Source of the DNA: Endomicrobium sp.
Lineage (GTDB): Bacteria > Elusimicrobiota > Endomicrobiia > Endomicrobiales > Endomicrobiaceae
Assembly: GCA_031278405.1 (NCBI GenBank)
Contig: JAITKL010000072.1
Span: forward strand, 1 to 9,598
Direction: 5' to 3'
Length of the DNA: 9,598 bases
This document shows positions 5,551 through 9,598 of the stretch, piece by piece. Below the pieces are notes generated by a model that did no database searches, was not told where the DNA came from, and saw only the letters and a list, made by a program, of their open reading frames with translations. Each line of letters opens with the position of its first letter. Position 1 is the first letter of the stretch. The translations under genes were made by a program, and so were the position numbers.

Positions 5551-7283
5551 AAAAAAATGTATCTTTATTTTTTTTGGTGGTTGTTTTTTTGTTAGTTTTA
5601 GTATTTTCTTATGCTTCTGCTGATAATTCTCTTTCGTCAGAAAGTGTAAATGTTGTTCTTGACGGTAGCCTTTTTAGTGGAATAAGCGTTTATAAAATTT
5701 CAGATGACACTTATTATTTTTCTGTTAAAGAACTTGCTGATTTATATAATGCTGTTCTTGACTGGAAATCGGTAAGTTCAAAAGTAACAATGCGTTTAAA
5801 CAACAGAAAAATAGATATAAAAGCTAATAGTTCTGAAATAGTGTTTGGCAAGAAGTTTAAAAAGATGCTTTTACCATCAAGGTTGATAAAGAATGATATA
5901 TATGTTTCCCATGAATTTGTTACTTCAAAGGAATTTTCTGAAATTGCTGACGCGGAAACTTCATGGAATCCTTCATCTTTAAATTTGACAGTAAATCACC
6001 ACGCAAATATTTCTGCAGTAAGATATTTTACAAAATCGGAAAGTACTAAGGTGTGCGTACAACTTGACCGATCTCTTCAATATAGAGTTTCAAAGAATGC
6101 AGATGCAATAATTTTAACAATCTTGAGAGGGAAAGTTCAAAGCAGCTCTATAAATGTAAATAATGGCGTTATTAAAAATATTCAATATGCGACAGTAGGC
6201 TGTTCGGCAATTGTTACAATAAATCTTGTTCAAGTTCCAAAAAATATAAAGACTACAAGTTCTTCGAATCCTGTCGAAATAGTTGTGGAAATTGAGCATT
6301 CAAGAAAGATCCCAGTGATTACTCCTAAAGATGGTGGCGATTCTGAGGTTAAAGAAGTGCATACCTTGCCCAGTGAAAATTTAAATGCTTTAGATTTAAC
6401 TTCTCCAGAAAAGTTTGGGCATTCTCAGATAAGTGAAAGTGATGAAGAAAATAAAGATTTGAAAGGCATGCCTGTTACAACATTTGAAAGCGGAAATATA
6501 ATTGACGACAGTTTTATAATAGCTGATGATAAAGATACTATTCCGGGATTCATTCCTAAAAAAGAAACTAAAAAGAAAAAGTTTAAGCGAGAAAAAATTA
6601 TAGTTGTTGATGCGGGACATGGTGGAAAAGATTCCGGAGGAGTTGGAGCAAAAGGAACTAAAGAGAAAGACTTAAATCTGGATATGGCTTACGAGCTAAA
6701 ATCAATTTTTGATAAAGACGATGATTTTGAAATTATTTTAACAAGAGAAGATGATACGTTTATTCCTCTTGCCGAAAGGGCAAATATTGCAAATGAGAAT
6801 AATGCAGATTTGTTTATATCTATACACTGCAATATAAATCTTGACAGAAATGTCAGTGGTTTTGAGGTTTATTACTTATCTGAGAAAGCAACTGACTCTG
6901 AAGCTACCGCGACTGCAGTCCTTGAGAATTCAGTTTTAGAATTAGAAGGGAAGCCAAGTAAAAAGCATGAGCGTCTTCAAGAGATGCTATGGTCTATGGC
7001 AATGACCACATTTATGAACGAGTCTTCAGAATTAAGCGCATTCATATCTTCTCAGGCAGACGGAAGGCTAAAGATACCTAACAGAGGCGTTAAGCAAGCA
7101 AGTTTTTATGTGCTAAGAGGCACACAGATGCCGTCGGTTCTTGTTGAAAGTGCTTTTTTAAGCAATTATAGTGAAGAAGCTAAGCTTTGTACTAAAAATT
7201 TTCGCATGGCTGTAGCTGATTCTATATATGAAGGTGTTATAAGATACTATGCAAAAAAAGAAAGAGATAAAAATTCTAAATAA
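5547..7283 (+). CDS. Secreted N-acetylmuramoyl-L-alanine amidase (AMIN + Amidase_3)
   Basis: The product is 578 aa. Residues 1-25 form a Sec signal peptide (MKKN, hydrophobic core, cleavage after SYASA). About 32-150 resembles the copper-amine-oxidase-N-like domain seen in envelope proteins. About 153-250 looks like an AMIN domain, which targets the enzyme to peptidoglycan or the division site. A charged, low-complexity linker (about 255-345) leads to the catalytic Amidase_3 domain (349-570). Its zinc ligands are His358 in DAGHGG, Glu373 in TKEKDLN and His427 in SIHCN; the catalytic Glu534 is in VLVESAFLSN. The enzyme cuts the bond between MurNAc and the stem peptide, as AmiA/B/C do when daughter cells separate. 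It overlaps rpe by 4 nt and murI by 35 nt. The N-terminal domain names are less certain than the catalytic domain. Confidence 0.93.
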   Translation: MKKNVSLFFLVVVFLLVLVFSYASADNSLSSESVNVVLDGSLFSGISVYKISDDTYYFSVKELADLYNAVLDWKSVSSKVTMRLNNRKIDIKANSSEIVFGKKFKKMLLPSRLIKNDIYVSHEFVTSKEFSEIADAETSWNPSSLNLTVNHHANISAVRYFTKSESTKVCVQLDRSLQYRVSKNADAIILTILRGKVQSSSINVNNGVIKNIQYATVGCSAIVTINLVQVPKNIKTTSSSNPVEIVVEIEHSRKIPVITPKDGGDSEVKEVHTLPSENLNALDLTSPEKFGHSQISESDEENKDLKGMPVTTFESGNIIDDSFIIADDKDTIPGFIPKKETKKKKFKREKIIVVDAGHGGKDSGGVGAKGTKEKDLNLDMAYELKSIFDKDDDFEIILTREDDTFIPLAERANIANENNADLFISIHCNINLDRNVSGFEVYYLSEKATDSEATATAVLENSVLELEGKPSKKHERLQEMLWSMAMTTFMNESSELSAFISSQADGRLKIPNRGVKQASFYVLRGTQMPSVLVESAFLSNYSEEAKLCTKNFRMAVADSIYEGVIRYYAKKERDKNSK

Positions 7284-8076
7284 TAATCCTATAGGAATTT
7301 TTGATTCAGGTTTTGGTGGGCTTACTGTAATGTCTGCAATAAATAAAGTTCTTCCTTCGGAGAATCTTATTTATTTTGGAGATACGGCTCACGTTCCTTA
7401 CGGTACTAAATCTCAAAACGCTATACTCAAGTTTTCCAAAAAGATAACGTCGTTCTTGGTAAAAAATAAAGCAAAGCTTATAGTTGTGGCGTGCAACACT
7501 GCGTCTGCTTTAGCTCTGCCTGTTTTAGAGAAAAGTTTAAAAGTTCCTATTATAGGTGTGATAGCCCCCGGAGCTAGGGCGGCTATAGGTGCATCAAAAA
7601 ATTTCAGAATAGGTATTATAGGTACTGAGGGAACAATAGGAAGTAAATCTTATCCTAAAGCAATAAATAAACTTGCAAAAGCTAAAATATATCAACAGTC
7701 GTGTCCATTGCTTGTTCCTCTTGTAGAAGAAGGTTTGATTGATGAGGAAATAACCGATAGAATAGTTAAAAAATATATAAAACCTTTACTTGCTAAAAAG
7801 ATTGACACGTTAGTTTTAGGCTGTACTCACTATCCTCTTTTGAGAAAGACATTAGAGAGAAATTTAGATAAAAATATAATTCTCGTAGATTCGGCTACAT
7901 CTACAGCTTTAGAAGTAAAATGGATTTTGAATAAAAAATCTTTGCTTGCGTCAAAGACCGGTAAAAAATATTTAAAGTTTTACGTAAGTGATAGTCCTGA
8001 GAAATTTAAAAAGGTAGGAAGAAGATTTTTCTCAAAAAATATAACGACTATAAAAAAAATAGATTTGGCGGGTTAG
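7249..8076 (+). CDS. murI: Glutamate racemase
   Basis: The product is 275 aa, normal for MurI, which makes the D-glutamate of peptidoglycan stem peptides by two-base racemisation. Key parts are all present: GIFDSGFGGLTV (16-27) with Asp19; YFGDTAHVPYGTKS (42-55); the first catalytic cysteine Cys82 in VACNTAS; GVIAPGARAA (103-112); GIIGTEGTI (122-130); and the second catalytic cysteine Cys192 with His194 in LGCTHYPLL. The start at ATG 7249 lies inside the end of the amidase gene (35-nt overlap), so the pair is probably translationally coupled. An AAGGTG about 12 nt upstream is a distant ribosome-binding site. It is the last gene of the compact ilvC-to-murI block. Confidence 0.97.
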   Translation: MQKKKEIKILNNNPIGIFDSGFGGLTVMSAINKVLPSENLIYFGDTAHVPYGTKSQNAILKFSKKITSFLVKNKAKLIVVACNTASALALPVLEKSLKVPIIGVIAPGARAAIGASKNFRIGIIGTEGTIGSKSYPKAINKLAKAKIYQQSCPLLVPLVEEGLIDEEITDRIVKKYIKPLLAKKIDTLVLGCTHYPLLRKTLERNLDKNIILVDSATSTALEVKWILNKKSLLASKTGKKYLKFYVSDSPEKFKKVGRRFFSKNITTIKKIDLAG

Positions 8077-8203
8077 AAGGAAAGAAGATTAAATGTTGAC
8101 AGTATAGATTAGCGAAGTGGATTGAAGAGTCTAAAGAATTTTTAAAGCGAGAGATAACAGCATATTTTTTTTATTTGTTATTATAAGCTGATGACTATTA
8201 AAT
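8077..8203. other. Intergenic stretch between murI and queD
   Basis: A TTGACA at 8096-8101 has no matching -10 box at the normal distance. A weak pair TTGTTA (about 8176) and TTAAAT (about 8199) could be a queD promoter but is not convincing. A short frame at about 8108-8180 reads LAKWIEESKEFLKREIT and looks like coding residue of a lost small gene. I cannot name it. Confidence 0.3.
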
Positions 8204-8217
8204 ATGTTTGGCAAAAT

Positions 8218-8222
8218 AGAGG
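8218..8222 (+). promoter_or_regulatory. Shine-Dalgarno site that fixes the queD start
   Basis: AGAGG lies 5 nt before the ATG at 8228. An in-frame ATG at 8204 would add eight residues that are not part of the family, so 8228 is the likely start. Confidence 0.7.
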
Positions 8223-8227
8223 TAAAA

Positions 8228-8596
8228 ATGAAATATAAACTTTCAGTAACTAAAGATTTTGCTTCAGCGCACCGTCTTAGAGACTATAAGGGCAGATGTG
8301 AGAATCTTCACGGGCATAACTGGAAGATAAGAGTGGCTTTTTCCGGTTCAAGGCTTGACAATACAGGTATGCTTATAGATTTTACAAACATAAAGAAACA
8401 CCTTGATCAAATTATTTCCTATCTAGACCACAAATTTTTAAATGAAATAGAACCTTTCAGTAAAATTAATCCTACAACGGAGAATATAGCCGCGTTCATT
8501 TATGAGCAACTAAAACAAATAGAAACTGAGACTGCAAAAGTATGCGAAGTTGAAGTTTGTGAAAGCGAGTCATCTTCGGCTGTTGTTAGTATGTAA
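8228..8596 (+). CDS. queD: 6-carboxytetrahydropterin synthase / 6-pyruvoyltetrahydropterin synthase family (QueD)
   Basis: The product is 122 aa, close to the length of E. coli QueD. The family enzyme turns 7,8-dihydroneopterin triphosphate into 6-carboxytetrahydropterin, the second step towards preQ0 and queuosine. Seen directly: zinc ligands His15 (FASAHRL), His28 and His30 (NLHGHNW); catalytic Cys24; the Asp67-His68 pair in YLDHKFLN; the PTTEN motif (82-86); and Glu112 in VCESES. The sequence RCENLHGH satisfies both the QueD pattern C-x3-HGH and the folate-type PTPS-III pattern E-x2-HGH, so a second role in folate synthesis is possible. The gene is undamaged, whereas queC and probably queE, its pathway partners just downstream, are broken. 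It stands 151 nt after murI and probably has its own promoter. Confidence 0.93.
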   Translation: MKYKLSVTKDFASAHRLRDYKGRCENLHGHNWKIRVAFSGSRLDNTGMLIDFTNIKKHLDQIISYLDHKFLNEIEPFSKINPTTENIAAFIYEQLKQIETETAKVCEVEVCESESSSAVVSM

Positions 8597-8746
8597 CTGG
8601 TTGCTGTATTTTAGAGATTGTATTATTATTGTGCCCAACTGATAGCAAAGCTAGGAAAAAGAAGTTGAAGAGTCAAGCTAACGGTTATAGTTAGTGATGG
8701 AGTATATCATATTTTTGTGCTAGTCAGACAAGAATTTTCCCTTTAG
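8597..8746. other. Non-coding or fully eroded stretch after queD
   Basis: No frame gives a recognisable protein on either strand, and I see no clear terminator after the queD stop. Stops are frequent in all frames. It runs directly into the remnant at 8747-8977. Confidence 0.4.
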
Positions 8747-8977
8747 GAATTTAATGTAGATCTGTTGGTTAAATACTCCGAGCCTAAGGACGACGAACAA
8801 TAAGGAATTTGGCGGTACGACAACAAAGCGAAAATAAAAAGACTTAGGAAAATGTTAGACATGGATGAAGGCAGATTTACACGGTTAGCAGAAGGAGAGT
8901 TGGATGATTTTGAGTGTGTATTAAATGAATTATCACAGCTCAAAAAGGACTATGGTAACGAGCGGACGATAAGTTAA
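8747..8977 (+). pseudogene. Unidentified gene remnant with coding character
   Basis: One frame is open from 8747 to TAA at 8975-8977 except for a single TAA at 8801-8803. The second part has the composition of real protein: a basic run (KAKIKRLRK), then an acidic, helix-prone stretch with DEGRFTRLAEGELDDFE and LNELSQLKKDY. An ATG at 8852 could start a 41-residue product, but its ribosome-binding site is too close. The stop overlaps the old start of queC (8977), as expected for the end of a gene in the same operon. This is probably the C-terminus of a lost gene between queD and queC. I do not recognise its family. Confidence 0.4.
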
Positions 8978-9546
8978 TAAAGGTCATTATAATAGGCTGG
9001 ATGTTAAGGAAAGTGTCAAACTACTACGTAATCTATTTTGTACGGATTTCTCCCCTTTTATTACTTTGATTATGGTCAGAAATATAAAAAGGAGAGATAA
9101 AAGTAGCTCTTTAAAATTGCAAAGGCTGTTAAAGCTGAACATTCTCTTACATAGTCTAATAATGCTTTGACAAATGAAAGATAAAAAAGTTTCTATTCAT
9201 AAAATTCTTCCAAATTTATTCCTCCTACTTACGTTTCTGGCAGAAACACACTCTTTTAAATGTGGAAACAATTTTCATTGGTGTTAATGCTGTAGATTTT
9301 TTAAATTACGCTGACTGTACACCGGATTTATAAAACGTTTTAAAGATTTAAAAACAAAAATAACGATTCAAACTTTGCTTTGAAATTAATAAATCCCAAA
9401 TAATAAAACTTGGAGTAAAATTGTATGCTCCATATGAGCATACATGAACTTGTTACAATGGTTCCAGTGTGATTCCTGAGTTAAGAGCAAAAGGTTTTAA
9501 TTTTAAAGAAACAAAATTGCTTGATCCTGCGTTAGGAAGGAAATGA
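8977..9546 (+). pseudogene. queC: 7-cyano-7-deazaguanine synthase, pseudogene (queC)
   Basis: QueC pieces occur in order but in shifting frames. The start reads ATA-AAG-GTC-ATT, apparently ATG mutated to ATA. A damaged GGLD piece of the PP-loop is near 8994. FDYGQKYKKE (about 9068-9097), IAKAVKAEHSL, then IPPTYVSGRNTLF (about 9219-9257) follow. FIGVNAVDFLNYADCTPD (about 9275-9328) and IIKLGVKLYAPYEHT (about 9400-9444) come next, then a TGA where Trp is expected, and RAKGF with LLDPAL at the end. The cluster of zinc-binding cysteines (normally CDSC near the end) is destroyed by small shifts around 9470-9482. QueC makes preQ0 from 7-carboxy-7-deazaguanine with ATP and ammonia; the ATP-binding SGGLDS motif is also lost. 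The net length is about 100 nt shorter than a normal gene. It cannot be functional. Confidence 0.92.
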
Positions 9547-9547
9547 A

Positions 9548-9598
9548 GTGTCGCTTGTAAGAAAAGCCTCAGTATATGAAATATTTTTTCATTCCAAG
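9548..9598 (+). pseudogene. queE: 7-carboxy-7-deazaguanine synthase, 5' end only, probably frameshifted (queE)
   Basis: GTG at 9548, with AGGAAGG at 9534-9540 as ribosome-binding site, opens a frame reading VSLVRKASVYEIFFHSK to the window edge. Family members begin with a short leader and then SEIFxSxQGEG. Here the match holds to EIFF. Restoring one T in the run of six at about 9583-9588 would give EIFFSFQG, so the gene is probably frameshifted. The overlapping ATG at 9543, which shares bases with the queC stop, meets TAA after five codons. QueE is the radical-SAM enzyme acting after QueD. Only 17 codons are visible, so both the identity and the damage are provisional. Confidence 0.55.

Noticed and set aside
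3973..6620. Short minus-strand frames across ilvC, the PASTA gene, rpe and the amidase
   Set aside because: All are antisense shadows of intact genes with strong family evidence.
8096..8124. Promoter with a consensus TTGACA
   Set aside because: The sequence 16-18 nt downstream (near 8117-8124) does not resemble a -10 box.
8743..8943. 66-codon minus-strand frame
   Set aside because: It is antisense to the remnant at 8747-8977, which has better protein-like composition, and it has no motif or ribosome-binding site.
9445..9447. TGA at a Trp position in queC as a sign of UGA-to-Trp recoding
   Set aside because: rpe ends with TGA, intact genes use TGG for Trp, a TGA in ilvB (1824-1826) replaces Gly, and queC has many other lesions.

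Overview
The window is A+T-rich bacterial chromosome. Dense blocks of intact housekeeping genes, all on the + strand, are separated by stretches of decayed genes. Intact genes sit beside recognisable pseudogenes of the same pathways, full of small frameshifts, point stops and deletions. That pattern is typical of a young, reducing endosymbiont genome. The gene content would fit an Endomicrobium-type (Elusimicrobiota) symbiont of termite-gut flagellates. The taxon is an inference and could not be tested here.

Layout: (1) 1-950 is the C-terminal part of a RecB/AddB-type PD-(D/E)XK nuclease whose frame is open through the left edge; a terminator-like hairpin with a T8 run follows. (2) 951-1763 holds no intact large gene. 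It contains a strong hairpin, a 40-codon ORF for a possible secreted Cys-rich peptide, and one arm of a long inverted repeat. (3) 1764-3102 is a wrecked ilvB-ilvN pair (acetolactate synthase large and small subunits). (4) 3130-8076 is a compact block: ilvC, a membrane-anchored PASTA protein, rpe, a secreted N-acetylmuramoyl-L-alanine amidase and murI. From rpe onward, neighbours overlap or nearly touch. (5) 8228-8596 is an intact queD. (6) 8597-9598 holds an unidentified remnant, a queC pseudogene and the start of queE, which is probably frameshifted.

Functionally, the block combines cell-wall work (glutamate racemase supplies D-Glu, the amidase cleaves peptidoglycan, PASTA domains probably sense or bind it) with the pentose-phosphate enzyme Rpe. 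Two pathways are broken in a suggestive way. Branched-chain amino acid synthesis keeps IlvC but loses both subunits of the enzyme that makes its substrate. The queuosine precursor pathway keeps QueD but loses QueC and probably QueE. In each case the survivor has a plausible second job: ketopantoate reduction for IlvC, and a folate-type dihydroneopterin reaction for QueD, whose active-site motif carries both Cys and Glu.

No tRNA, rRNA, CRISPR array or complete mobile element was seen.
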